A stretch of DNA of 64,000 nt from Omphalotus guepiniiformis (lineage: Eukaryota; Basidiomycota; Agaricomycetes; Agaricales; Omphalotaceae), in assembly GCA_028554645.1 (NCBI GenBank), contig JAQOOI010000062.1:744001-808000 (forward strand), read 5' to 3'. Every line of letters begins with the position of its first letter. The stretch's first letter is position 1. Positions 20,782 through 32,700 of this stretch are shown in pieces. Position numbers and translations under genes: made by a program. The notes below the pieces were generated by a model. The model searched no databases, was not told the DNA's origin, and saw nothing but the letters and a program-made list of their open reading frames with translations.

Positions 20782-22896
20782 TGTGCGAATAGAAGTGAAA
20801 AAACACGAATTAATATAATTTTTATCAATGTGGCATAATGGCAGACATGGAGTACATACCCGTTATTGAAGTACAGAAAAGGACTGCCTGCCGTTCCCCG
20901 CGTCCCCACGCAACTTGCCAAAACAGGGTGCGATCCTCGTGCCGAAATATTCTGTCCTTCATCGAAATACATAGCTTAACAGATATCGCGTATACGCCTT
21001 TCAACACACATGCGACCCTGTCCGATTAACGGTCCTCTGCAGATCAGACGTCCCATGTGAACGTCGAGGCTCAAAACGAGTTAGAATATCCGATCCGGAC
21101 GCGGAGAATACTACTGTGCACTGTGTCACGGGGAACTGATTTAGCTATTACAGCTACACTCTCATCGAACTTTAGCCAAGTTGGCCAAGTTCGCAGGTGG
21201 TCGCGATATGCATCATGGGAAATTCTGGGAGGAAACTCTGATCTAAGAAGGAGAGGTGAACTTCTCAGCGAATACTAGTTAATCATCGGGACAAGCAATT
21301 CAGTTACTCGTTTCTATAACCATATGTAGTGCTTAGCATGCAGTCGACGAACATGAGAAGAAGTAAAGAAGGGTGGAGGATGGTAGTGAAACAAGATAGT
21401 GAAGAAGGGCATCATGAATTACGACAGTCACCTGGCTCGCCAGACGATATCAACATGGTATGTTGTCACCAAATCTTCGGAAGTTCTCCGAGTATAACTT
21501 GAGTCCATGGCCTGGCACCCACAGACCTGATCAATTGAAGCGATAATTTAAGTCTAGTCTAAGTTCTCTTCTTTGTGACGAGCGTAAATCAGTTGCCGCT
21601 AAGGACGTGATCAGAATTTCGATGTATCATGGAACCGAGAAGAAATTTGAAGTACATGTTCCAATCAAGGAGGGCAGAGAAACGATAAGCAAGATTTCAG
21701 AGAGCTATGTGTCGAAATTCCAAAACAATCAGGCTCCAGAAACGCCCGAGTGAGACCGCCCGTCCCAAAGAATCGGTATCTGACCAGTACTTGACAAGAC
21801 CACGATGACGGAGACAAATCTTGCAAAGGCCAAAAATCGCAAGAAGACATAGCTTGAGCAGAATATTTGAATATTATTTGCGGTAAATCGTTTTGTTAGT
21901 CATTATCCACCAGTCATACGCGATCTCAGTTGGCACCTTGCATAACCCGGAGGGATTGTATGAAATCGGCCTGCTATTCGATGGTGAACCGACTCAGAGT
22001 GAATTGAAGACACAGAACTGTGTTACCTAAATGTGAAATTAGGCAGACAGGCCAAGCGAAGCTGAGTGCATGACTTGAAGGTCTGAAGTTTAAGCCCAAT
22101 TCACTTGTCAGCTTGGAAGACTTGAATCCAGACAATGAGCGCCCTACAGTCATGGCCAGGGTCAACCGTAACAGAATCGACAGCATACATTGAACAATGA
22201 TGCGGTGTGGTGTCGCTGCAATCAGCTAGAACACAACCTAAAAGACAACAATCATGAGCCATTGAAGTGACAGTGAACCGTGTTTTACCCGAAGTTCTGT
22301 CTGGCACTTCTAAGAATGATAGATTGCTTTGAAATTGTGCAGCGGATGATTCAGGAGCCCTCTTTCCTTCAACTTGGAAATACGTCTGGAAAGCGTGTCA
22401 ATAGTCACTCACTCAACCGTTTAAGGCGTCGGAGAAATCAGCCTTGAAGCTTGAAGAGGCAAATAAGGTATGCCTCGATTCAAACAGAGCTTCTAGATCG
22501 AGCCTACAATTGCATCGGCTTCGATGAGCTTGATTCATGATCATATTGCGACCGGAATGAAGACTGGGAGTTGAAATAGGCATTGAAGACACATGCCCAT
22601 TGTCAATATAGAAGCAACAAGCGTCATGCCCTTCAATTGCAAAAGAGTTTGCAGAGTGCTAACAGCAACCAGACGCACAAGATGGTTCTATTGCCCCTCT
22701 CCGGACTTCTGTGACGTTTTCCTCGGAAAAGATTCCTTCTTGTACCAGGCCACTTGTCAGTAAAGTTGATGGAGAAAAAGCAGAGAAAAAGAAACTGCGC
22801 AGAAATGTTCACACGCTGTTCCGCGACGGAAGGCGAAGGCGATGATGAACCACATAGGTTCAACTTGACCTTGAACTTCATTTGCTCCCTAACGCG
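20782..22896. other. Long intergenic region, no gene seen
   Basis: About 2.1 kb upstream of the WASP gene. It contains only short open frames on both strands, with no signal peptides, domain motifs or matched splice signals that I could assemble. It probably includes the WASP promoter and 3' sequence of the previous gene. A non-coding RNA cannot be excluded. Confidence 0.4.
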
Positions 22897-24436
22897 ATGC
22901 CGTCTCAGTCAACCCTGAGCGCTGACGATAAAGCAAAAATAAAGTCTGCAATCCCAGTGTCACCTGCTACGAACAAGATTTTCACTGCCACCCTTGCAAG
23001 AATCTACTATGCCTATCCGCAGCCAGACCAGTGGTCGTACGCAGGATTACAGGGTGGTTTAGCTTTTACCAAGAATCATGTCACTGGCGCCCTTATTTTC
23101 CGATTAGTCGATTTAAGTGGCACTAGAGGGGTCATTTGGGAGCATGAAGTTTATGATGGTTTCGAGTACAACGCCGACAGAGGTTACTTTCACTCGTTTG
23201 CTGGCGATGTGAGCCAATTCCTTGCTCTAGCTTTCGCTGCATCTCACTAATATTACTTAGGAATGTATGATCGGGTTCGTCTTTGCGGATGAATCCGAAG
23301 CAAAGTCATTCTGGAAGAAAGTACTTGACAAGAAAGACTCAAAGCCGAAGAGCGGTTTGTGGCTATGTAATAGTTCTCTCACTGTCTGGTATTTATTGAT
23401 TTTTACAGGGAAATCAAAGACGAGCAAGAAGAAAGCTGCTGCAAAAGGTGGCAAGATAGACAAGTCCATGATATCTGGGCCAACTTCAGGTTCATTTGTA
23501 CATGTATCTCACATGGGCTACGATCCAGAGACGGGATTCACATCGAAAAATGTGGATCCTTCGTGGACAGCTTTCCTCGGTCAATTAGAGACTCTGGGAG
23601 TTGACAAGGAGATGGTATACAACAACATGGATTTCGTCAAGGATTATCTACGCACAAACCCACTACAGCAACCTCCGGCAAAGGAGCCTAAGAAAGCCAA
23701 ACCTCCTCCTCCTCCATCTAGAAAGGGACACGCACAAAATGGTAGCCTCAGCCACAGTGCACCACCTCCGCCTCCACCAACTCGGGGATCACGTGCGGTC
23801 CAACCGCCTCCGTCTCCTTCTCCTCAGCCGCCTCCTCGGCCTGTTTCTCAAGCGCCTACGCCTCCACAAACGCCTGCACGTCCACAAGGAAAGGGACCTG
23901 TCGCACCCCCTCCTCCACCAGTTAGACCCACTGGTAGCGCAATACCTCCTCCTCCGCCAGCACGCCCGTCTGGAGGTGCCGCGCCCCCACCGCCCCCACC
24001 TCCTCCACCACCACATTCTGGAGGTTCTGCTGCACCGCCTCCACCACCACCCCCACCACCCCCGCCTCCTCCTGGTGGTGCAGCACCTCCGCCACCGCCA
24101 CCTCCACCTCCACCTCCAACTGGAGGCGCAGCGCCGCCACCTCCACCACCTCCACCTTCAAGCTTGGCCTTGCCTGCACCACAACCTGGTCGTGCAGATC
24201 TTCTCGCTTCCATTCAAGGAAGGGGTATTCACTCTCTTCGTAAAACAGACTCCAATGCGTCTCCTCCAGAACGAGGGACACCTGTAGAAGAGAGTAGTTC
24301 AGGTGCTGCCGTGGCAGGCGCTGCTGCAGCTGGAGGCGGTGATCTCACCGCCGCTCTAGCCGAAGCGCTTATACGTAGAAACCAGAAGATTGGTGATAGC
24401 AGTGACGAGGAAGAGGACGACGACGAATGGGACTAA
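22897..24436 (+). CDS. las17: WASP-family actin nucleation promoter (Las17/Wsp1)
   Basis: Activates Arp2/3-driven actin branching, mainly at endocytic patches. The start is ATG 22897 (MPSQSTLSADDKAKIKSAI). An N-terminal WH1/EVH1 domain follows (ATLARIYYAYPQPDQWSYAG, FRLVDLSGTRGVIWEHEVYD and, after an intron, MIGFVFADESEAKSFWKKVL). Next are a lysine-rich block (KSKTSKKKAAAKGG), a CRIB/GBD motif for Rho GTPases (ISGPTSGSFVHVSHMGYDP), and a long polyproline region at about 23,690-24,170 for profilin and SH3 binding. It ends with a WH2 actin-binding motif (RADLLASIQGRGIHSLRK) and an acidic Arp2/3-binding tail ending DEEEDDDEWD. Introns are 23209-23260 and 23355-23408; the second is 54 nt and lacks stops. 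Confidence 0.93.
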
Positions 24437-24708
24437 CAAAATCTTTGTTCGTGGATGTACATACTTACTACAGTGAACACTTATCTTAGTCTTTCTTTTA
24501 AAGTTCGTAGATCCTGGATTTTCGAAATGGATTCGACGATCGTCGGTCATGCATACTTTATTCTTTTCAGAATTACCTCAGGCGATTCATATGACTTTTT
24601 CAATTCAAGTTACGGAAGAGGTGTTATATGTGTAGGGATGAACTGAATATGACACCAAGCGCCTGCTTCCCATGAGGCCATGCCACCAAAGAGTGAGGAC
24701 TTCAATGT
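24437..24708. other. Convergent 3' region between WASP and GH12
   Basis: A 272-nt space between two facing stop codons that must hold both 3' ends. No hairpin or other gene is seen. Confidence 0.4.
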
Positions 24709-25851
24709 TCACTCAATTGAGACCGAGTATGCAGACCTACATACCCCAGACCATTGGATTAGTGCTGATACGGTGATAGAAAAAGAGTGCAACTAACGTC
24801 GTAAGTGTTGCTGAGCCTGAGGTGGCCTCCGTGCCGGCTTGAAGGGTCGTCAGGTACTGTGAGGTTGACAAACCCTCATTCTTAGTCAAGTACTGTGATT
24901 AAAATGGAGATGAAAATTTGATCTGGAGATGGACCCAGAATCGAAACGCATACCGAGATGAAGTCTTTGATATCACCACTGAAGCTGGTGACGACCGTCG
25001 AAGAGCTGGAAGGAAGGAATGACCACACTGCGTTCGCTCCATTCGACCCAGTGTACAAGTTCCTATCAAATTGAACACATGAATACTCCGCGACAACAGG
25101 AAGGAAAATACAGCTTCACCAGGTCTGGCCTGCAAGGGAGATGCCGCTTGCAATAGCCTTGGGAGTCCCATCAGCGTTGTATGAAGAGGAGATGGGTCCA
25201 GCGTTATAGTCTTTTTCGTTCGTAAATATTAGTACCACTGCCACTGTTACTTATATTGAAAAGTGACTAACTTGCTAGCCAGATCATAATCTCATTCGTG
25301 GCTGATCCACCAGCGGAGGAGGAAGTGAACATATCGTATGCGACATCTGCAACAACAGTGCCAGAAGAGCTTTGGGACCAATGCCAGGTAGACTACGGCA
25401 GAAAACAGGTTATTCGTTCAAAGTTTAGCAATAAGTAGAAAATAGAAAGAATACGCTCACGGGAATGCTGCTGATCGCGCTGAGCTGTTTGTTAATCCCG
25501 TCATTGAGCTGGATATTGGTGAAGCTCTTGACTCCGGTTCCACCGGTCCATGTCCAGGTGTTCTTCCAAGCAATCGTGCTGCCGCTGAGAGATGTGATTG
25601 ATGCACAATCAGATCCTGACGTAGCACCCGAAAGGCCCCATTGGTCAAGGATTAAACTATATTGTCCTGCGGTAGCAGTGTCCCACTGGCCTGCGTGAAG
25701 GAGGCGTCAACACCTCCCCAATGCTTGCAAAACGTCTTGGCTCACCGCAGTGCTGTGAGGTATCAACCTGCCGTCTCTCAAGTTCAACAGGTGCTGCAAG
25801 AACGATGGGAGTCAAAAGAAGGAATGAAAACAGCTCCTTGAAGGACAACAT
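24709..25851 (-). CDS. Secreted GH12 endo-beta-glucanase (xyloglucanase class)
   Basis: Cleaves beta-1,4-glucan or xyloglucan outside the cell. The protein starts with a signal peptide ([21 protein letters not shown]), then a Lys/Arg-type site (LERRQ). Family blocks across the exons are [99 protein letters not shown] and a last exon SAYSVSIE. The nucleophile Glu is expected in NEIMIWL and the acid/base Glu in GTEATSG; both are present. A TATA box lies 57-64 nt before the start. Xyloglucanase and endoglucanase activity cannot be told apart from sequence. There is no CBM1. Confidence 0.9.
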
Positions 25852-25907
25852 AGTCAGCAGTATCTCGACGATGTACTGGCGACCCTCATACTGCCTGTAA
25901 CGACGCT

Positions 25908-25915
25908 CTTATATA
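25908..25915 (-). promoter_or_regulatory. TATA box of the GH12 gene
   Basis: The minus strand reads TATATAAG, 57-64 nt upstream of the ATG at 25851, as expected for a strongly inducible secreted-enzyme gene. Confidence 0.5.
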
Positions 25916-26523
25916 CCGCAGCAGTCGTCTAGACGGATGAAGATACATATGATGGTAATTTCGAGGTGTTTCCGAGGATTAAGCAGCTAGTAACGGTGAT
26001 ACCCAGGGCCTCAGTTCACCTCTAGATTATGGGCAAAAACCAATCCTTGTCGTCACGGATTCTGATGAGCGGATAAACAGAAAGAAAACCAGAAGAAAAC
26101 CCTGTTGTGCGGACCGTCGCGGTCCTGAGTTGTTAGGCATGGAAAGGGTTTTTCGTCCTGAAGGTGCTCGGCATAACTCTGCTGGTCATGAAGCTTTGAA
26201 GGAGCACTCGACGCCTAACGGGATGTGCGCGCCGTCTTAGTTCAAGTGGTATATCACGAGCTTATCATCACGGGGAAGTTTTGCATATGCCAAACCTCCA
26301 AATCGTTCCGAAATTTACGCATTGTCGTATGGGTCGAATCCTCACTTTGCTGATATCGTTGGCAATTCGTCCTGTGGGTGTGCTATGCTAGTATGAATTT
26401 TTAGGTGTAGAGGAACACCGGAGGCGAATCTTACCGTTGTTAGGTATGAAAGTGTGCCAAATATGACAGCAAGATCAAGATCGACAGTTCGGACTTAGAG
26501 GACTGTATTGTATTTGACACTGT

Positions 26524-26543
26524 GTCGGAATTCCCGGTCCGAC
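26524..26543. repeat. Short inverted repeat in AT-rich tract
   Basis: GTCGGA and TCCGAC form 6-nt arms around an 8-nt centre (ATTCCCGG). A similar GATTTCCGAC word is seen near 26,785. It could be a remnant of a small transposon or a regulatory palindrome; evidence is weak. Confidence 0.3.
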
Positions 26544-27792
26544 AATATATGACTATATATGCATATATCAGGCCGTCAGGCTCGGCCGGGAATATATGAC
26601 CATATCAGAATAACGAAGCAGCAAAAATGGTCCCATATTTAGAAGTATATATGAATTCCGCACAGCTTATATAATCCGACGCTTGACGGTTGGTGGCAAA
26701 TTTGGGGCATATTTTCTTTATTTTCTTTATCTAATCAAATGGCCGGACATTATCAGGTGCCGGACCATATATGGGGGATCGGGGATTTCCGACATGTACC
26801 AGGGCACGGTCCAAAGATCATTGTCATAGAGTGCAATGCCAGACCGGCTGTGAGATGGTTGTGAGGTACATGAGGGTACGTGTTAGAACTGGAAATGCCT
26901 CCTTAACACTACATGCCGGGACTGCCACACACGCGCACACTTCGGGTGTGACTGTTACAGTTACACCAGATTACACCTCAACAGATTGACGCTGTTCATG
27001 TCGATGACCGATGACACCTTATTGTTGCCCTGACACGCATACCGCATTTGCAAGCCAGAAAACAAAAGAAAAGATGACGCTAGATATCAATAACGTTGGC
27101 AGTCAAGCTTTTATGTAGGGGCGCCGTCAGGTTCGCTTCCAACAATGGTATCATCCGAGCTCAGGGTCCTGACTCCTGGGAGCTCATGGGAGGCAATAGG
27201 TGAGGCGGCATAGATCTTGGCTTATTGAATCCCGCTCATTTCAGGCTCACTTATTGCTTTATGACGGCGATCAGTGATAGTTGAATGTTCGATGGTCAGA
27301 AATAACGAGTATCAATGGTATGAATGCTCGCACTGCCTCTCCGTTGGCCTGTCTAGCCCTTGTGGCTATCTACAGCCCTACTGAGGGTTCCACGACAGTT
27401 CCACAGAGTTGAATTTCGACTCATTGATTCATACCGAGTCGCCGCCTCTCAAGTTCCGTGGGCAGAGAATCGCAGCCTGCCTACAATCGTTCGAGTTACA
27501 GCTCAAGATTATCCATATCAGGTTGATATAGCATCGGAACCGTTGATGAATCATTCTGCATCATACTGCTGTGTGCGAGGACTGTGAATAGGTGTATTGG
27601 CCTGCTCGTCCTAATGGCGATACAAATGGCGAGAAGCTGAAACATGTCGCTTTCAAGGAATTATAGCTGTCCAGGGATGACTCAGATTTGGAATCGGGCT
27701 ACATTTCGTACACTTATAAAAGAACTCCATCCCAGGAAAACTTGTCAATCATCTGCCTTATTCCACCTGTTACTGTACAGTCTTCAACAAAA

Positions 27793-29326
27793 ATGCAGAA
27801 CAAGAGAATTCTCGTGTTGCATGGCTATGTGTCTCATTTATCCGATTGCCGAAGTCTTTTGTTAACATTCCCCGTTTGACTAGCTATGGCGAAAGCGCCT
27901 ATTCGACGCGCCGAAAGGTATATTGACGCTTGCTCCCATACGCTTCAACTAGTCGCTGATGATGTACTAGATGGCCCCAATAATCGCGCAGTGCGACGAT
28001 GAGGTTGAATTCTGTATGTGTAGTTTTCGCCTCTACTTGACGTTTGGAAGAATATTGACCATGCCCGCGAATATACTAGACTTCCTCGACGGCCCTATGA
28101 ACCTGGTTCCCATTGACCTCAAAGTTCAATCTGGTGACGTCTCTAGCGCCGGCGAAGCTGTCTCGCTGCCGCCTAGTTGCTCCACTCCAACAAGACATCC
28201 AGCTTATCCTGGGTCACCGCGAGGGTGGTTCAAAATCAGCCAAAGTGGCCGAGACTCTATACCTGGAATTGAAGACTCATTAACCCTTCTTCGTGAAACG
28301 TTGAAGGAACATACATTTGATGTAAATAATCCATTTTTTGAGCAGTATCATGCGTGCTCATGAGTTGTTTTCAGGGTATCTTTGGGTTCAGGTAAGAGAT
28401 AGTATAAAACCTGTATTAACTCCCCGTGCTCATGTCTTCATAGTCAAGGCGCAGCAATGGCTGAACTGGTAGCAGCAATGGTATGGTTACTTCCATTAGT
28501 AGAAGTCGTTCTGGACTGACTGTATATCTAGCTGGAACGCCCCGAACTATTCCCTGACTTCTGCGAAAATGGGATACCTCCTCACCCCCCATTGTATGTC
28601 CATTCATATATATGCTTCCGCTTCATCACTCACGTTCTTGACAGAAAATATATTGTCTCTGTTTGTGGTTTCTTGCTAAGAGGACCATTGGCATCGTGGG
28701 AATCTGATATTAAGACTCCCATTGGTGACCCTGTGTTTGGCTTCCCAATATATACGCCAGTTCTCTATGTGTTGGGCAGGACAGACATCGTGGTCCCAAG
28801 AGAGCGCTCCGAGATCGTATTGAACCTCGCAATGAACAAGCGAGTAGAAGAACATACTGGTGGTGAGTACAGAATACGTGTAACTCGAACTGTCATCTCA
28901 CCATTTGTATGATACTTAGCACATTTCATTCCAACCGGATCAAGGTGGAGAACTTTCTTCGCAAAATTCTTTAGAAACCCTTATGGAGAGATTCCTTCCC
29001 CGACTCCTCCTTCGCCACCAATCGTTGAACTGGAGGACGATGACAAATTTTTACCTTCAAAACCTTTGTATCGACCTGCCACGTTCCGTACAGGAGAAAG
29101 TCTTCCATCACTCGAATTCGAAGGCGAATACACCTTCGACGTAACTGAGGAGGGTGTACAGTCAGACGCTGAACCTTACAGTGTACCTGATACTCCAGAG
29201 CCAGTAACGCCCGAGCACAGAGGTTTGGATATTCTTGCGGTGGATGTTCATTCATCCGACTCTTATGGGATCGATATGACGAGACTTTCTGCCAAGGCAA
29301 TTGCTAAAAAGCATTATGCTTATTGA
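27793..29326 (+). CDS. FSH-family serine hydrolase (Fsh1-like alpha/beta hydrolase)
   Basis: Small alpha/beta hydrolase of the FSH1/DUF341 family. The start is MQNKRILVLHGY, the usual first strand and oxyanion HG motif. Many short introns split the rest: CDDEVEF, FLDGPMNLVPIDL, RGWFKISQSG, then the nucleophile elbow GFSQGAAMAELVAAM, with an intron falling right after the Ser codon. Next comes LERPELFPDFCENG, and an aspartate in YVLGRTDIVVPRERS. The catalytic His follows an intron in the HFIPTG motif. A C-terminal extension of roughly 120 residues beyond the hydrolase fold is acidic and Pro/Ser-rich (IVELEDDDKFLPSKP) and ends at 29326. Substrate is unknown; relatives cleave esters, and some FSH proteins sit in lovastatin-like clusters, but none is seen here. 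Confidence 0.85.
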
Positions 29327-29715
29327 ATTGGTTCCCGACTTGTGTTTTTGGATACAAATTCTCAGCTGTATCTCGTAGTCTAAATTATTCTATCTTACAA
29401 AAATTGTGCCCTATCTACATACCAACTTATGGATCCCCTAATACGTATAATAGTAGTACCAGTACTGTAGCAGTTGTATTTTTTTTTCTACCTATGTGCC
29501 GTATGCTTATTATGAATAAACAACCATTTTGACTTCAAGTTCAAGTATGAAGAATCTAGTAATAGTATACGCCTTTAGGCAGTGTGACAGGAACATGTGA
29601 CGAGTCACGACGCGACAAGGGCGAACTAAGTTAACAACCCTTCTGGTTGACTTCCGTTCCTTCTTCTATCGAGCTATCTATACCCAGATTAGCTCTGCTT
29701 CTTGCCTGCTATATT
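29327..29715. other. Intergenic, Pol epsilon promoter region
   Basis: 389 nt between the FSH hydrolase stop and the polymerase start. It contains no other gene; a TAGTAGTACCAGTACTG-like stretch near 29,450 is unremarkable. Confidence 0.4.
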
Positions 29716-32700
29716 ATGGCTAGAGGGCGTGGATCGTTTGGTCTGTCCTCCACGAGAGGTGGAGGTCGAGGTTGGTCGCGTCCAGCTGGTTTTCGCGGGC
29801 GAGGTCGTGGACGAGGTCGCGGAGGCTCAAAGGCAGGAGAAGCTCCAAAACGCGAAGATGACGGAACTCAGCTGGCGGAAAGGTTTGAGAGGGTCAAACT
29901 GTGTGATGAAGTTGACGAAAAACTTGGGTTTGTCGCGGTGCAGGAAGGACCCTCACGAGAAGGCTGGTTGGTCAACATGCATCCGGTGCGTGCGTTTCCC
30001 TTCCCTTATTAGCAAAATAAACCTGAGCATGACGGATCCTTAGACTCTTGTGAAAGACTCTGAATGGCCTGGTGGCAGAGCTGCGGTCGACTACTACTTT
30101 ATTCAAGATGACGGCAATTTATTCAAATGTACTTATCAGTACGAGCCGTACTTTCAGATTGCTTGCAAGGTCAGTCGTAATATTACATCAGTAGATCTCC
30201 ACATAAATCAATGCTTGATACCTTTTAGAGCGGCATGGAGAATGTTATTGAGGAATGGCTAATTCGGAAATACGAAGGCCTCATTTGCCGTATTACTCGA
30301 GAGCGCAAGGAGGACCTCAAGCTTCCTAATCATCTTATGGGGCATACTCGACTCTTTCTACGGCTCTGTTTCCGAAACATATCTGACTTGCTCACAGTTC
30401 GACGAGACATCATGCCCCTGGCTCTTGCTAACAGCGCTAAACGGGACGCAGTAGATGCATATGCAGAAGTAGTGAATGCCACATCGGGGGGAGCTGCTAG
30501 CATGGAGATCTCTATTGACGAAGAAGATCCATGGTCAGAAACTGCTGGAGGTTCATCTAGCAAGGCCGTGGGGTCTCGCGAAGATCCACGAGAGGGCATC
30601 ATTGATATTCGTGAATACGATGTACCCTATTATCTTCGTGTTGCCATCGACAACGAGATACGCGTGGGTCTGTGGTACTCTGTCTCATTCACGGCAGGTC
30701 AACCTACCTTCAAGCATCTCACTGAGCGGGTCAAGCGTGCAGACCCTGTGGTCATGGCGTATGATATTGAAACAACCAAGGCGCCTCTCAAGTTTCCTGA
30801 TCAGGCTTTAGACCAGGTCATGATGATATCGTATATGGTGGATGGACAAGGTTATCTTATCACTAACAGAGAAATTGTGAGCGAAGATATCGAGGATTTT
30901 GAATATACTCCGAAGGAAGGGTACGAGGGCCCATTCATTATCTTTAACGAGGAAGACGAGGTGAGGTTGTTCACGTCGTACCATCCCTCAGTACTGACAT
31001 CGATATCTCAAGGCCGCTACAATCAGGCGCTTTTTCTCTCACATACAAGATGTCAAGCCTACGGTCATGGCTACCTTCAACGGAGACTTCTTCGATTTCC
31101 CTTTTCTAGATGCGCGGGCCAAAGTCAATGGCATTGACATGTTCCTCGAGACGGGATTTGCGAAAGACTCTGAAGACGAGTATAAATCTCGGACATGCGT
31201 TCATATGGATTGTTTCCGCTGGGTAAAGCGTGACTCTTACCTTCCTCAAGGAAGTCAGGGCTTGAAAGCTGTCACGACCGCTAAACTAGGATATAATCCA
31301 ATTGAGTTGGATCCCGAGCTTATGACTCCGTGAGTAGCATAGTCACATATATGATCACCGCTTAACTGACCATGCCCCGTTAGTTATGCCATCGAGCAAC
31401 CACAGATACTTGCACAGTATTCCGTCTCTGATGCAGTAGCGACCTACTACCTGTATATGAAATATGTTCATCCCTTCATTTTCTCGCTCTGCAATATCAT
31501 TCCACTCAATCCTGATGAAGTGTTGCGGAAAGGAACCGGGACGCTTTGTGAAACCTTGCTGATGGTGAACTTTATTTTTCATGTACATAAGAGTTGACTG
31601 AATTCTGTTACCCTCAGGTTGAGGCCTTTCGTGGTCGCATCATCATGCCTAATCGGCATGAAGAAGAATACGGAAACTTTTATGATGGTCACCTCCTTGC
31701 TTCAGAAACGTACGTAGGAGGTCACGTTGAGGCGTTGGAAGCTGGAGTATTCCGTAGCGACATCTCCACCGAGTTCAAAATAGTTCCATCCGCGGTTCAG
31801 CAGGTGATTTGATCTCTACTTCGAGAAATTTCGCGACCTCTTACAACGCTATTTTAGCTCATTGACGACCTTGATGCTGCATTGACATTTTGCATTGTGG
31901 AGGAATCAAAATCTTCTCTCGACCGTGTTACCAACTATGATGAAGTAAAGGCTGCCATTCAGACAGCCCTTGAAACCATGCGGGACAACCCAAAGCGAAT
32001 GGACAAACCTCTCATCTATCATCTAGATGTCGCTGCCATGTATCCCAATATCATGCTTTCAAATCGCCTTCAACCTGATTCAATGATTGACGAGTCCGTA
32101 TGCGCAGTCTGCGATTACAACCGGCCTGGCAAAACCTGCGATCGGCGGCTCGAGTGGGCGTGGAGAGGGGAGTTTTTCCCTGCACACCGGGACGAATATA
32201 ACATGATTCGGCACGCACTGAACCAGGAGACGTTTCCCCCACGGCGTCCTGGTTGGTCCCCGCGTCGCTACGCTGACCTCACCTCCGTAGAGCAGACCAC
32301 TCTCTTGCATAAGAGATTGGGTGATTATTCCCGCAAAGTCTACAAAAAGACTAAGGACACAAAGATCGAAAATCGCGAGTCGATTGTATGCCAGCGGGAG
32401 AACCCCTTCTATGTCGACACCGTACGCAGATTCAGAGACCGACGGTACGAGTACAAAGGTCTTCATAAGACATGGAAGAAGAATCTCGATGCGGTAGTCG
32501 CCGAGGGCAAGTCAATCGCGGAGGTTGATGAAGCAAAAAAGATGATCGTTTTATACGACTCCCTCCAACTTGCTCACAAGTGTATCCTGAACTCCTTCTA
32601 CGGGTATGTGATGCGTAAAGGAGCTAGGTGGCATTCGATGGAGATGGCTGGCATTACCTGTCTGACAGGTGCTACTATCATTCAAATGGCTCGAGCGCTA

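Larger units (their letters stand above)
25852..27792. other. Long intergenic region with AT-rich palindromic section
   Basis: About 1.9 kb between divergent genes (GH12 and the FSH hydrolase). The GH12 promoter lies at its left. Between about 26,500 and 26,780 there is a section with repeated ATATATGA/ATATAT motifs and repeated TCCGAC/GTCGGA-type words. No coding frame is convincing. Confidence 0.4.

Noticed and set aside
23789..24281. Long Gly- or Val/Glu-rich frames antisense to the WASP proline region
   Set aside because: They are complements of the CCN-rich polyproline codons and have no independent start, domain or splice structure.
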